64,000 bases of DNA from Nitriliruptor sp040882075 (GCF_040882075.1 NZ_JBBEBZ010000171.1:1-64000); one strand, 5' to 3'; positions 16,945 to 26,487 are shown, counted from the stretch's first letter. Numbers and translations: made by a program. The notes: generated by a model from the sequence alone, not told the origin.

Positions 16945-19900
16945 GCTCGACCGCCCGGGATCGCGGTCAGCGTGGGCCGTCCGAGGGGTGGCATCGGCGT
17001 GGGCTCATCCTCGTCGTCGTCGTCAGCGAGGTCGGTGGAGGACAGCTCGACCAGCTCGCGCAGTTGGGTGTCGTCGAGCTCGGTGAGCCAGGTCTCGCCA
17101 GCCTCGACGACGGCGTCCGCGAGCGCACGCTTGCGGTCGAGCAGGTCGGCGATCCGGTCCTCGATGGTCCCCCCCGTGACGAGGGTGTGCACGGTCACGG
17201 TGCGGGTCTGACCGATCCGGTGCGCCCGGTCGGTCGCCTGGTCCTCGACGGCCGGGTTCCACCAGCGGTCGAAGTGCACGACGTGGCTGGCGCGGGTCAG
17301 GTTCAGGCCGGTCCCACCGGCACGGAGGGACACCAGCAGGATCGGCGGCGCGTCCTCGTCCTCCTGGAACCGAGCCACCATCGTGTCACGGGCGGCGAGC
17401 GGCACGCCGCCGTGGAGGAACGGCACCTCGGGCAGGCCGAGCGTCGTCGCCAGGTGCCGGGCCAGCAGGAGCCCCATCTCGCGGAACTGCGTGAACACCA
17501 GCGCCCGCTCGCCACCGTCGACGACCTCGCCGAGCACCTCGGTGACGCGCGCGAGCTTGCCGGAGCGTCCCTCGAGCCGGTCGGCACCGGTGCGCGGGTC
17601 GGTGCCGTCCCGCAGGTACTGGGCCGGGTGGTTGCAGATCTGTTTCAGGGCGGTCAGGAGGGCGAGGATGCGGCCACGGCGCTCGAACGCGGTGGCGCCG
17701 AGCCCGGCACCCCCGAAGGCGTTGTCGATCGCCGCCTGGTAGAGCGCAGCCTGCTCGCGGGTGAGCGAGCACGCCACGGTCAGCTCCTGCTTCGGCGGGA
17801 GGTCGACCGCGACCTCCGGGTCGGACTTGAGCCGCCGGAGCACGAACGGCGCCACGAGCTGGCGCAGCCGGGAGGCCGCGTGCTCGTCGTGCCAGCGCTC
17901 GACCGGCACGGCGAACCGTTCGTTGAAGGCCCGCTGCGAACCGAGCAGCCCCGGGTTGGTGACGTCGACGATCGCCCACAGCTCGGACAACCGGTTCTCG
18001 ATGGGTGTCCCCGTCATCGCGATCCGGGTCCGGGCCTCGAGGGACCGGGCCGCCCTGGCGCCCTTCGACGACGGGTTCTTGATCTGCTGTGCCTCGTCGA
18101 GGACGACGACGTCCCAGTCGACGCTCTCGAGCAGGCCGATGTCCCGGCGCAGCAGCGCGTACGAGGTCACCACGACGGTGCCGGGTCGGAACGAGCGCCG
18201 GGTGACGGCACGTTCGGGGCCGTGGTGACGCACGACGTCGACGTCCGGCGCGAACCGGGCGAACTCGCGCTCCCAGTTGCCGACCACCGACGTCGGGCAG
18301 ACCACCAGGTGGGGGCGATCCTGCGTGCGCGCCGCCAGCAGCGCGATCGCCATGATGGTCTTGCCGAGGCCCATCTGGTCGGCGAGCACCCCACCGAGCC
18401 CGAGCTCGGACAACCGCTGCATCCAGGCGATCCCGCGCTCCTGGTAGGGCCGCAGTTCACCCTGGAAGTCGACGATGTGCGCGTCACCGGGAGCGTCCGC
18501 GGTCCGGAGCTGTTCGAGCAACCGGCCGAGGTCGCCGTCCGCCACGGTCTCGACCCAACCGAGATCGTCGACGTAGGTCTGGCCGGACAGCGCTGCCGCG
18601 AGCGCTTCGGTGAGCTCGAGGGAAGCCGACGAACCCGCGAGCTCGGCCAGCCGATCGGTCTCGTCGTGGTCGACGCGGACCCAGGTCCCCCGCCACCGGA
18701 CCAACGGCTGTTTGAGCGCCACGATGTCCGCGAACTCCTCGGCGGACAGGGTGTCGTCGCCGAGCGCCACCTCGTAGGCCAGGTCGGTCAGCGACGTGAG
18801 CCCGAGCGGCGCGGCCCCCTCGACCCGCGGGGCGGTCGGTGTCGCCCGACCGATCCGCACCCGCAGACGCAGCCGCTGCTCCCCGGCCTGACGGAGCTCG
18901 GCGGGGACCTGGACGCCGATGCCACCGGCCGCCAGGGCGTCGGTCCCGCCGGCGAGCAGATCCGCGACCTCCCCGCCGGCGAGGTCGAGACCGACGGGTC
19001 GGACCTCGGACAGGCTGCGATCGATCGGGGCGAACAGGCGAGCGGCGACCGCAAGCCCTCGGACGAGCACCGCCTCGGCATCGTCCACGCGACGTCCTGC
19101 GAGGTCGAGCCCGCGGCCCGCGCCGTCCCAGACCTCCTCCGCCGCGGCGGTGACGTCGGGGTCGTCGGTCGACTGCAGCAGGTAGCTGAGGCGCCACGGC
19201 TCGTCGGTCGCGCCGAGCCGGTCCGCGCTCCCGTCGGAGGTGTCCGCGATCGGCGGTGGCCGCAGCCGCACCGCCAACCGTGCCGGAGCCCCGTGGTCCC
19301 GGCCGAGCAAGGGCGCCGACCAGTCCTCGACCTCCTCGGCGAGGTCGTCGACACCGATGCGGAGGTGGGCGACGGTCGGATCGGCGGCGGTCAGGGCGTC
19401 GGCCCACATCTCGGGCCACGGCCGCCGCGGGCCGCGGCGACGGGGATCGAGCAACGGGCGTCGTCCCTCGCGGGCGCACGCGTCGGCGACCGCGTCGACG
19501 AAGGCGAGCAGCAGCTCCTCGGCGCCCCAGAGCCGTCCGTCGGGACGCCGCAGGGCGTGGGCGGCGACCGGGAGGGCCGCCGCGAGCTGGGCGAGCCTGG
19601 CATCGCCGTCCGCAGCGACCCGCCAGTACCCACGACCCGTCCCGGGCGCCGTCGCGGACCGGAACGTCGGCAGGATGCGGCCCGCTGCGACGAGCTCGAG
19701 CGCCAGCTTCGCCGCCGCCGACCACCCGAGCACCGCGGCTGAGGGCCGCCGCCACGCCGGCCAGTCCGCTCCGGGCGGCAACGTCGCGAGCCGCCGTACG
19801 GCGGGCAGGACGGGGATCAGCTGCGCCGGCTGGTCCACGGGCCCGAGGCCGCCGTCGACCGGCTGCACGGTGGCGAGCGACCCGGACTCACCCGCAGGCA

Positions 19901-20015
19901 GGCCGAGGTCGTGCACAGCGGTGGCCAGGTCGTCCCCATCCGGGCACCACACGGCGAAGCTGCCACCGGCCGGGACGAGGTCGGAGGGGACGAAGGTGAG
20001 CTGCGGACGGGTCAC
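16941..20015 (-). CDS. SNF2-family DEAD/DEAH box helicase
   Basis: 1024-aa ATP-dependent translocase. The N-terminal half is an actinobacterial SNF2-associated region. The motor begins near residue 520 with LRPYQERGIAWM; Walker A is DQMGLGKT (about 543-550), Walker B is LDEAQ (about 637), and the C-terminal lobe holds RAHRIGQ. It probably remodels or translocates on DNA together with the SWIM protein encoded immediately downstream. GTG 20015 is preceded by AGGAG at 5 nt; longer in-frame extension upstream is low-complexity and covers the promoter of the divergent gene. Confidence 0.9.
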   Translation of the reverse strand: MTRPQLTFVPSDLVPAGGSFAVWCPDGDDLATAVHDLGLPAGESGSLATVQPVDGGLGPVDQPAQLIPVLPAVRRLATLPPGADWPAWRRPSAAVLGWSAAAKLALELVAAGRILPTFRSATAPGTGRGYWRVAADGDARLAQLAAALPVAAHALRRPDGRLWGAEELLLAFVDAVADACAREGRRPLLDPRRRGPRRPWPEMWADALTAADPTVAHLRIGVDDLAEEVEDWSAPLLGRDHGAPARLAVRLRPPPIADTSDGSADRLGATDEPWRLSYLLQSTDDPDVTAAAEEVWDGAGRGLDLAGRRVDDAEAVLVRGLAVAARLFAPIDRSLSEVRPVGLDLAGGEVADLLAGGTDALAAGGIGVQVPAELRQAGEQRLRLRVRIGRATPTAPRVEGAAPLGLTSLTDLAYEVALGDDTLSAEEFADIVALKQPLVRWRGTWVRVDHDETDRLAELAGSSASLELTEALAAALSGQTYVDDLGWVETVADGDLGRLLEQLRTADAPGDAHIVDFQGELRPYQERGIAWMQRLSELGLGGVLADQMGLGKTIMAIALLAARTQDRPHLVVCPTSVVGNWEREFARFAPDVDVVRHHGPERAVTRRSFRPGTVVVTSYALLRRDIGLLESVDWDVVVLDEAQQIKNPSSKGARAARSLEARTRIAMTGTPIENRLSELWAIVDVTNPGLLGSQRAFNERFAVPVERWHDEHAASRLRQLVAPFVLRRLKSDPEVAVDLPPKQELTVACSLTREQAALYQAAIDNAFGGAGLGATAFERRGRILALLTALKQICNHPAQYLRDGTDPRTGADRLEGRSGKLARVTEVLGEVVDGGERALVFTQFREMGLLLARHLATTLGLPEVPFLHGGVPLAARDTMVARFQEDEDAPPILLVSLRAGGTGLNLTRASHVVHFDRWWNPAVEDQATDRAHRIGQTRTVTVHTLVTGGTIEDRIADLLDRKRALADAVVEAGETWLTELDDTQLRELVELSSTDLADDDDEDEPTPMPPLGRPTLTAIPGGRA

Positions 20016-20240
20016 CCGGTCTCCTCGGTCGGCCGTGCACGGTGCCGGGAGGCGTCCCGGCGCTCCCGTCACCGCACGGGAGCCGTCCATCGTACGTGTT
20101 CGGCGCTCGGCCCCCGACGGCCGGGGCCGGTCCACTCGGCCGTGCCCCGAACCCCGTACGTTCGTTGCTCCGAACGACGGGTGGACACCGACGACGGCGT
20201 CCGGATCACCACCGTCGACCACCGAGCGCAGGAGGGCACC

Positions 20241-20501
20241 GTGAACGACACCGACACCACCGTCCTGACGCGCCGCCCCGAGACCGATCACCCCAGCATC
20301 ACCTGGCTCGAGGACGAGTTCCCGGGGTGGGAGGTCAGCATCGGTGCCACCTCCGGGTGGGGCCGCGAGGAGCTGCGGACGCTGTGGGTCGCTCGCCAGC
20401 CGGGCCACCACCCGCAGGCCGAGCTGTCCGCCGCGAAGCTGCACACCCGGCTGACCGACTACCTCGCCCGTGAAGCGCGCCGCAGGGGGCTGGCGTCCTG
20501 A
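20241..20501 (+). CDS. small hypothetical protein
   Basis: 86-aa soluble protein, divergent from the SNF2 gene. It has a Trp-rich middle (SITWLEDEFPGWEVSIG) and a basic amphipathic C-terminus ending in Arg-Arg-Arg. GTG 20241 is supported by an AGGAGGG site 4 nt upstream. I recognise no family. Its neighbour on the right, the MarP-like protease, has its own promoter. Confidence 0.6.
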   Translation: MNDTDTTVLTRRPETDHPSITWLEDEFPGWEVSIGATSGWGREELRTLWVARQPGHHPQAELSAAKLHTRLTDYLAREARRRGLAS

Positions 20502-20540
20502 GCGGCTGCTGCGCGGCACCGGGTCCCGCGCTCCGTCGCC

Positions 20541-20546
20541 TACCGT
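20541..20546 (+). promoter_or_regulatory. -10 box TACCGT, leaderless-type, MarP gene
   Basis: The box ends 7 nt before GTG 20554, which also lacks a ribosome site, so a leaderless transcript is likely. This supports GTG 20554 over the upstream in-frame ATG/GTG codons. Confidence 0.45.
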
Positions 20547-20553
20547 TCCGCGG

Positions 20554-21714
20554 GTGAACCTCCTCGACGCGCTCCTCCTGGTCGCCATCACGATCGCGGT
20601 GGCGACCGGTCTACGCCTCGGTTTCGTGGCGCGCGCCGCCTCGTTCCTCGGCCTCGCGGCCGGGTTGGGGCTGGCGACCCTGACCGTTCCGTACGCGATG
20701 TCGATCACCGGCGACCGCCAGGCCCCGGTGCGGTTGTTCGTCGGCTTGCTCGTGCTCGCGGTCACCGTCACCGTGGTCGCGACCCTCTTCCAGGCCGTGG
20801 GCATCCGCGTGCGGCGCACCGTGGCCGCTTCGCAGCTGTCGTCGCTGGACCGCGGCGCCGGGGCCCTGGCCGGCGTCGCGATCGTCCTCCTCTTCGTCTG
20901 GCTGGCGATCCCCGCTGCATCGGTCGTGCCCGGCTCGATCGCGACGCAGGTGCGCAGCAGCGCCGTCGTCGAGGCGGTGACCAACCTCACGCCCCCGCCA
21001 CCGGACACCGTCCAGGCGCTGCGCAACATCGTGACGACCAGCCGGTTCCCCGAGGTCTTCGCCGACCTGCAACCGGCCCCGATCACCGGGCCTCCCCCGT
21101 CGGAGGTCCCGATCGATGCGGCGGTCGTCGAACGGGCCACGGCGTCCACCGTCAACGTCGAAGCCGACGGGTGCGGCCGTCGGTTCGAGGGCAGCGGGTT
21201 CACGGTGGCACCCGGCGTCGTGGTCACCAACGCCCACGTCGTGGCCGGGGCGGACGTCGTCGAGGTCCGGACACCGGACGGTCCGCTCCTGGCGGCACGG
21301 GTCGTGGTCTTCGACCCCGACCGCGACCTCGCGGTCCTCACCGTGGGTGAGCTCGGCCAGGAACCGCTCGAGCTCGGGACGATCGAGGTCGGCTCGGCCG
21401 GGGTCGTGATCGGCTACCCCGGCGGGCAGGACACCCCACGCGTCGCACCGGTCGAGATCCGCGACCGGCGCACCGCCATCGGTCGTGACATCTACGGCCG
21501 CGAGCGCACCGAGCGTGAGGTCCTCTTCCTCGCGGCCGAACTGCAGCAGGGCGACTCGGGGTCGCCGGTGATCGACGCCTCGGGACAGGTCGTCGGGGTG
21601 ACCTTCGCGATCAGCCCGGACCGCTCCACCGCGGCCTTCGCCCTCGACCGTCCCGAGCTCGACGCGGTGCTCGCCGCCGAGCAGCGGCCCGGGTTCACCG
21701 GACCCTGCATCTGA
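20554..21714 (+). CDS. MarP-like membrane serine protease
   Basis: 386-aa protein. The first 140 residues hold four membrane helices of the colicin-V-production (CvpA) type; the rest is a trypsin-like extracytoplasmic protease. The triad is visible as His in TNAHVV, Asp in DPDRDLAVL and Ser in GDSGSPV. Mycobacterial MarP has the same layout and is needed for acid and oxidative stress resistance through peptidoglycan hydrolase activation. The two Cys that in MarP form a regulatory disulfide may correspond to the Cys in the DGCGRR segment and the C-terminal Cys, but this is not proven. Confidence 0.88.
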   Translation: MNLLDALLLVAITIAVATGLRLGFVARAASFLGLAAGLGLATLTVPYAMSITGDRQAPVRLFVGLLVLAVTVTVVATLFQAVGIRVRRTVAASQLSSLDRGAGALAGVAIVLLFVWLAIPAASVVPGSIATQVRSSAVVEAVTNLTPPPPDTVQALRNIVTTSRFPEVFADLQPAPITGPPPSEVPIDAAVVERATASTVNVEADGCGRRFEGSGFTVAPGVVVTNAHVVAGADVVEVRTPDGPLLAARVVVFDPDRDLAVLTVGELGQEPLELGTIEVGSAGVVIGYPGGQDTPRVAPVEIRDRRTAIGRDIYGRERTEREVLFLAAELQQGDSGSPVIDASGQVVGVTFAISPDRSTAAFALDRPELDAVLAAEQRPGFTGPCI

Positions 21715-21716
21715 AC

Positions 21717-21893
21717 GGCGACGGCATCATCAAGGTGGCGCTCGTGGTGGTCTCGTTCCGGCAGCGCGTGACCCCCGACCGGCTCCTCGGGCGGGTCGAC
21801 GCCGGGTTCCGTCTGCTCGCGTGGGGGACGATGCCGCTCGGGGCCGACCTCGACGCGGCCGACGTCGTGGAAGCGCCGAATCCCCTCAGCTGA
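21717..21893 (+). pseudogene. MFS transporter remnant
   Basis: The forward frame ending at TGA 21891-21893 reads FRQRVTPDRLLGRV and then FRLLAWGTMPLG, a signature found in the second half of MFS exporters of the EntS-like group. It sits in about 55 codons without a plausible start. The helices on either side are absent and the remaining codons are not hydrophobic. It is a 3' or internal scar of a lost transporter gene, overlapping the end of the hemolysin III gene by 8 bp. Confidence 0.65.
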
Positions 21894-22608
21894 CCCGCCG
21901 CGCGAGGTCGGCGATCATCACCGCGTGGGTCGCGACGGCGAGGATCACGAGCAGGTGGAACAGCTCGTGGTACCCGAAGTGGCCGGGGACCGGGTCGGGG
22001 CGTCGCAGCCCCACGATGATCGCGCCGGCCGTGTAGAGGGCGCCACCGAGCAGGAGGAGGGCCACGCTGGCCCACCCCGCGCTGCCGACCAGCCACGGCA
22101 GGACCGCCACGGGTGTCCACCCGAGGGTGAGGTAGATGGCGTTGCTGAACCCGCGCGGTGGCGCGAACGGCAACCACTCGAGGACGATGCCGAGACCGGC
22201 ACCGACGACCGCGATGGTGACGAGCGCGACCCGCGGGTGCCCCTCGAGACCGAGGAGGCCGAGGGCGACGCCGGTGCCGCCGATCGCCAGGAAGATCCCG
22301 GTGTGATCGAGGCGGACGAGCCGTTCGGTCGCCTGGTGCGACCACCGCCGGAGGTGCAGCACCCCGCTGGCCGTGAACATGAGGGCGACGCCCCAGGCGA
22401 AGGCCGCGACCGCGATCCGTTCGCGGCCGGCGGGCGTGATGGCCGTCCAGATCGCGGCAGTCGGCAACGTGGCCAGCGCGGCGGCCAGGTGCGACCGCCC
22501 CCGGGCGGTGGGGCGAGGCGCGTCGACGAAGCGCGCCGTCGAGGCGGAGCGCGCCAGGACCGCGCGCCGTGCGGCGTCGGGCGGATCGGTAGCGCGTCGG
22601 GCGTCCAC
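21886..22608 (-). CDS. hemolysin III / PAQR family membrane protein
   Basis: 240-aa protein with about seven membrane helices. The motifs RLDHTGIF and FGYHELFHLLVI hold the conserved Asp and His residues of the hemolysin III (YqfA/PAQR) superfamily, thought to coordinate a metal. The cellular role in bacteria is poorly defined. The N-terminal 40 residues are Arg/Ala-rich and could be shorter in reality. GTG 22608 has no ribosome site but a TAGCGT box 7 nt upstream. Confidence 0.82.
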   Translation of the reverse strand: MDARRATDPPDAARRAVLARSASTARFVDAPRPTARGRSHLAAALATLPTAAIWTAITPAGRERIAVAAFAWGVALMFTASGVLHLRRWSHQATERLVRLDHTGIFLAIGGTGVALGLLGLEGHPRVALVTIAVVGAGLGIVLEWLPFAPPRGFSNAIYLTLGWTPVAVLPWLVGSAGWASVALLLLGGALYTAGAIIVGLRRPDPVPGHFGYHELFHLLVILAVATHAVMIADLARRVS

Positions 22609-22615
22609 GCGCCGG

Positions 22616-22621
22616 ACGCTA
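22616..22621 (-). promoter_or_regulatory. -10 box TAGCGT, leaderless-type, hemolysin III gene
   Basis: The reverse-strand hexamer ends 7 nt before GTG 22608, consistent with initiation at or next to the start codon. Confidence 0.4.
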
Positions 22622-22632
22622 CCCCGTCCCGC

Positions 22633-24168
22633 TCACCCCTTGATCTGGCTGTCCTCGCCCTCCCAGAACGGGGCTCGGAGCTTGAACTTCTGGAGCTTGC
22701 CGGTCGCGGTCCGGTCGAGTGCGTCGCGGAACTCGATCGCGGTCGGGCACTTGTAGTGGGCCAGCCGCTCCCGGCAGTGGTCGATCAGCTCCCGCTCGCT
22801 GACCTCCTGCCCCTCCGCACGTACGACCAGCGCGACCACGGTCTCGCCCCACCGTTCGTGCGGGACACCGATCACGGCCACCTCGGCGACGCCCGGGTGG
22901 GCGTGCAGGGTGTCCTCCACCTCGATCGAGGACACGTTCTCCCCACCGGAGATGATCACGTCCTTCTTGCGGTCGACGATCGACAGGTACCCCTCGTCAT
23001 CGATGGCACCGCCGTCGCCGGTGTGGAACCAACCGTCGCGCAGGGCTTCGACGGACGCGTCGGGCTGCTCCCAGTACCCGGCGAGGATGTGGTTGCCGCG
23101 GGCGAGGATCTCCCCCTCGTCATCCACGGCGATGTCGATCCCCACGGCGGGGACCCCGGCTCGGACCAGCTTGGCCGCACGGTCCGCGGGCGACAGCTCG
23201 TCCCACTCCACCCGGGTGCGGTTGATGGTCAGCAGCGGTGCGGTCTCGGTGAGGCCGTAGAGCTGGACGAACTCCCAGCCGAGCTCGGTCTCGACCCGTT
23301 CGATGGTGCGCGTCGGTGGTGGCGCACCTGCCACCACGATCCGGACGCGGCCGCGCCCCGGCACCTCGTCGAGGTCCGCGGCGGCGTCGAGCACCATGGC
23401 CACCACGGCCGGGGCACCGCACAGCAGGGTCACGCCGTGCTCGGCGACGCGGCGCAGGATCTCGTACCCATCGACCTCGCGGAGCACGATCTGCGGGACC
23501 CCCATCGCCGTGACCGCGAACGGCATCCCCCAGCCGTTGGCGTGGAACATCGGCAGCGTGTGCAGGTAGACGTCGCGGTCGCTGACCCCCACGTGCCAGC
23601 CGAAGGTGGCCGCGTTGAGCCAGAGGTTGCGGTGCGTCATCTGCACGCCCTTCGGGCGCGCCGTGGTCCCCGAGGTGTAGTTGATCGTCGCCGTCGCGTC
23701 CTCGTCGGGTTCCGCCCACGGCCGCGGTTCGACACCTCGCCGGAAGATGCGGTCGTCGTCACGCCCGAGCACGAAGCGGTGCTCGACATCGAGATCGGCG
23801 CAGACGTCCTCGAGATCGGGGTCGACGAGCAGGACGCGGGCCCCGCTGTGCTCGAGGATGTAACCGACCTCCTCGGGGTTCAGCCGGAAGTTCACCGGCA
23901 CGAGCACGCGACCGGACGCGCAGACGCCGAAGAAGCTGGTCAGCAACCGCCCCGCGTTGTGGCTGACCACCGCGACCCGATCACCGACCTCGATGCCGAG
24001 CGCGTCGAGCCCCGCAGCTTGCGCACGCGCCAGCTCACCGAGCTCGCGGTAGCTCAGGCTGCCGAGGGAGGGCGCCGGTTGCTCCGGTTCGTCCACGACG
24101 CCGATCCGGTCGGGGTAGACCCGCTCGGCGCGAGCGAGGTGGTCGGCGACGGTCAACGGTGTGCGCAC
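22633..24168 (-). CDS. acyl-CoA synthetase (AMP-forming)
   Basis: 511-aa ANL-superfamily enzyme, activating a carboxylic acid to its CoA thioester through an acyl-AMP. The P-loop YTSGTTARPKG is at 164-174, the LYGLTET motif and the GWFHTGD hinge segment follow, and the catalytic Lys lies in RTATGKLQK near the C-terminus. Length and motif spelling fit medium/long-chain FadD-like synthetases. GTG 24168 follows a GGGAG site at 7 nt. The gene lies about 100 bp downstream of an acetate-symporter operon, but has its own TAGGTT box. Confidence 0.88.
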   Translation of the reverse strand: MRTPLTVADHLARAERVYPDRIGVVDEPEQPAPSLGSLSYRELGELARAQAAGLDALGIEVGDRVAVVSHNAGRLLTSFFGVCASGRVLVPVNFRLNPEEVGYILEHSGARVLLVDPDLEDVCADLDVEHRFVLGRDDDRIFRRGVEPRPWAEPDEDATATINYTSGTTARPKGVQMTHRNLWLNAATFGWHVGVSDRDVYLHTLPMFHANGWGMPFAVTAMGVPQIVLREVDGYEILRRVAEHGVTLLCGAPAVVAMVLDAAADLDEVPGRGRVRIVVAGAPPPTRTIERVETELGWEFVQLYGLTETAPLLTINRTRVEWDELSPADRAAKLVRAGVPAVGIDIAVDDEGEILARGNHILAGYWEQPDASVEALRDGWFHTGDGGAIDDEGYLSIVDRKKDVIISGGENVSSIEVEDTLHAHPGVAEVAVIGVPHERWGETVVALVVRAEGQEVSERELIDHCRERLAHYKCPTAIEFRDALDRTATGKLQKFKLRAPFWEGEDSQIKG

Positions 24169-24240
24169 GGTGGGCTCCCAGCGCCGGGGGGGGGCCGGTC
24201 GCCACGGGCACGGGGCGCGCGGCGACCGGACGGAGGCCAG

Positions 24241-24246
24241 AACCTA
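24241..24246 (-). promoter_or_regulatory. -10 box TAGGTT for acyl-CoA synthetase gene
   Basis: The hexamer lies about 70 nt upstream of GTG 24168 in the gap following the symporter gene, so the synthetase can be transcribed separately. Confidence 0.35.
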
Positions 24247-24270
24247 CGACCGGTTCGCGGCTCGTGTCGG

Positions 24271-25929
24271 TCAGATCTGCTCGTCCTCGCGGACGGGCAT
24301 GTCGCCCGGGTAGCGGATGGCCTCGATCAGCTCCTGCATCCGCGCGCTCGGCGGCGGAGCGCTCAGGGCGACCGGGATGGCCACCGCGAGGTTGAGCAGG
24401 GCACCGATGAAGCCGATGCCTTCGGCGCTGATGCCGAACCAGGTCTCCATCCCCGCGTACTGGGTCGCGATGATGTAGAAGGCGGTGAAGCTGATCCCGA
24501 CCGTCAGCCCGGCCACGGCACCTCGGGCGTTGAACCGTTTCCAGAAGATCCCGAGGACGATCGCCGGGAAGAAGCTGGACGCAGCAAGACCGAACGCCCA
24601 GGCCACGACCTGCGCCACGAAACCCGGTGGCGAGATACCGAAGTACCCGGCGATCAGGATGCCGCCGGCCATCGCCCAGCGACCGACCTTGAGCTGCTGC
24701 TTCTCGGTCGCGTGCGGGCGGAAGCGCTTGTAGTAGACGTCGTGCGCGACCGACGACGATATGACGATGAGCAGTCCCGCCGCGGTGGACAGCGCGGCGG
24801 CCAGACCACCGGCGGCGACGAGTCCGACCACCCACGCCGGCAGGCCAGCGATCTCGGGGTTGGCCAGGACGATGATGTCGTTGCTGACCGTGAGCTCGTT
24901 GGTCGCCTCGTCCGGTGTGTAGTCGACGATGCCGTCGCCATCGAGGTCGTCGATGGTGATCAGCCCGATCTCCTGCCAGTTCTGGACCCACTGCTCCTGT
25001 TGATCGACCGGGGTCTGCGACACGTCGTTGATGAGGTTGGTCTTGGCGAACACGCCGATGGCCGGCGCGGTCGTGTAGAGCAGCGCGATGAAGAGCAGCG
25101 CCCAGAACGCCGAGAACCGGGCTGCCCGCACGCTCTTGGCGGTGTAGAAGCGGACGATCACGTGGGGCAGACCGGCGGTCCCGATCATCAGCGAGGCGGT
25201 CGCGAGCATGATGTCGAGCTGGCTGCGTTCAACGAACGGGGCCGAGTACGCCGCGAACCCGAGCTCCTCCTGCAGCACATCGAGCTCCGCCAGGACCGCA
25301 CCGAACGACAGGTGCGGGACGGGGTTGCCGCCGAGCTGCTGGGCGATGGCGAACGCCGGGATGAGGTAGGCGACGATCAGGACGGTGTACTGCGCGACCT
25401 GCACCCAGGTGATCCCTTTCATGCCGCCGAGCACGGCGTAGAAGAGCACCACGGCCATGCCGATGACGACGCCGACGCCGACGTTCACCTGGAGGAAGCG
25501 TCCGAAGACGATCCCGACGCCCTGCATCTGACCGACCACGTAGGTGAACGACACGAAGATGGCCGCGAGCGCCGCGACCAGGCGCGCGGTGGCCGAGTAG
25601 CGATCACCGAAGAAGTCCGGGACCGTGAACTTGCCGAACTTGCGCAGGTAGGGCGCGAGCAGCACCGCGAGGAGCACGTACCCGCCCGTCCAACCCATCA
25701 GGTAGAAGGACGCGTCGTAGCCGCCGAAGGCGACGATGCCGGCCATCGAGATGAAGGATGCGGCCGACATCCAGTCCGCCGCGATCGCGGCGCCGTTCGC
25801 CGGCGCGGGGATGCCCTTGCCGGCGACGTAGAAGCCCTCCGTGGTGTTGACCCGGCTCCGCCACGCGATGAAGAAGTAGAGGCCGAAGGTGAGGACGACG
25901 AAGAAGATGGTCCAACCGAGGATGCCCAC
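24271..25929 (-). CDS. sodium:solute (acetate-type) symporter, large subunit
   Basis: 552-aa SSS-family transporter with about 13 helices. The segments FYVAGKGIPAPANG, AADWMSAASFISMAG and GTAGLPHVIVRFYT are characteristic of ActP-like acetate/monocarboxylate symporters. Its paired DUF4212 subunit gene lies 1 nt upstream, as in the VC_2705-type two-subunit symporters. Between two helices an inserted loop holds DDLDGDGIVD (327-336), which looks like a calcium-binding EF-hand/dockerin loop. The start is GTG 25929. Confidence 0.9.
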   Translation of the reverse strand: MGILGWTIFFVVLTFGLYFFIAWRSRVNTTEGFYVAGKGIPAPANGAAIAADWMSAASFISMAGIVAFGGYDASFYLMGWTGGYVLLAVLLAPYLRKFGKFTVPDFFGDRYSATARLVAALAAIFVSFTYVVGQMQGVGIVFGRFLQVNVGVGVVIGMAVVLFYAVLGGMKGITWVQVAQYTVLIVAYLIPAFAIAQQLGGNPVPHLSFGAVLAELDVLQEELGFAAYSAPFVERSQLDIMLATASLMIGTAGLPHVIVRFYTAKSVRAARFSAFWALLFIALLYTTAPAIGVFAKTNLINDVSQTPVDQQEQWVQNWQEIGLITIDDLDGDGIVDYTPDEATNELTVSNDIIVLANPEIAGLPAWVVGLVAAGGLAAALSTAAGLLIVISSSVAHDVYYKRFRPHATEKQQLKVGRWAMAGGILIAGYFGISPPGFVAQVVAWAFGLAASSFFPAIVLGIFWKRFNARGAVAGLTVGISFTAFYIIATQYAGMETWFGISAEGIGFIGALLNLAVAIPVALSAPPPSARMQELIEAIRYPGDMPVREDEQI

Positions 25930-25930
25930 G

Positions 25931-26212
25931 TCAGTGCCTCCGCCCGTGCTCGTCGCGTTCGGACACGCCGAACTCGTCGTCGAGGCGGTCCATCCGCAGC
26001 ACGTAGATGCCGATCAGCACCACGAAGGTGATGATCGACCCCTGCTGGGCGAACCAGAACCCGAGCGGCACGTCGAAGAGGGTGCCGAGCTCGTTCATCG
26101 GCTCCACGAACAGGATGCCGGCGCCGAACGAGACGGCGAACCACACCGCGAGCAGGCCCGCGATCAACCGCACGTTCTTGCGCCAGTACGTCTTGCGTTG
26201 CCCGTCGTCCAC
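25931..26212 (-). CDS. DUF4212 small subunit of sodium:solute symporter
   Basis: 93-aa protein with two membrane helices (about 17-40 and 55-77). The YWRKNVRLIAGLLAVWF start, the FVEPMN segment and the GFWFAQQGSI stretch are hallmarks of DUF4212. It is the small partner of the large symporter encoded 1 nt downstream and is probably co-translated. GTG 26212 follows a GGGAG site. The 275-bp region between it and the divergent gene at 26488 holds the two promoters and nothing else recognisable. Confidence 0.88.
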   Translation of the reverse strand: MDDGQRKTYWRKNVRLIAGLLAVWFAVSFGAGILFVEPMNELGTLFDVPLGFWFAQQGSIITFVVLIGIYVLRMDRLDDEFGVSERDEHGRRH

Positions 26213-26475
26213 GGTGCTCCCTCTCCCAAGGTGTCGTGCGGGACACGCCACCGCGGGCTCACGCACGGGGTGGCGCCGGGATCCACGCTGTCGCCCTCGA
26301 CGCCTCCGAGCAACGGCCACCTCCCGAACGGTCGCCGCGCCACCCCGGGCGGCGCGAGCGGGACGGAGGTGACGTCCGGCGGCGGTGGCCGACCGTTCGT
26401 CCCGGCTGCCGGTCCGGTGGCAGGGTGCTGGCGACCGCTGGTCACCCCGCCCACGGCCCGGCGCTCAGCGGTCCG

Positions 26476-26481
26476 TAGGGT
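26476..26481 (+). promoter_or_regulatory. -10 box TAGGGT, leaderless-type
   Basis: The box ends 6 nt before GTG 26488 of the first gene of the second symporter operon; no ribosome site lies between. Confidence 0.5.
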
Positions 26482-26487
26482 CGGGCT

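Noticed and set aside
21925..26031. A 1368-codon forward frame
   Set aside because: It is antisense to hemolysin III, acyl-CoA synthetase and the symporter genes, with low-complexity Glu/Asp/Arg/His composition; not a gene.
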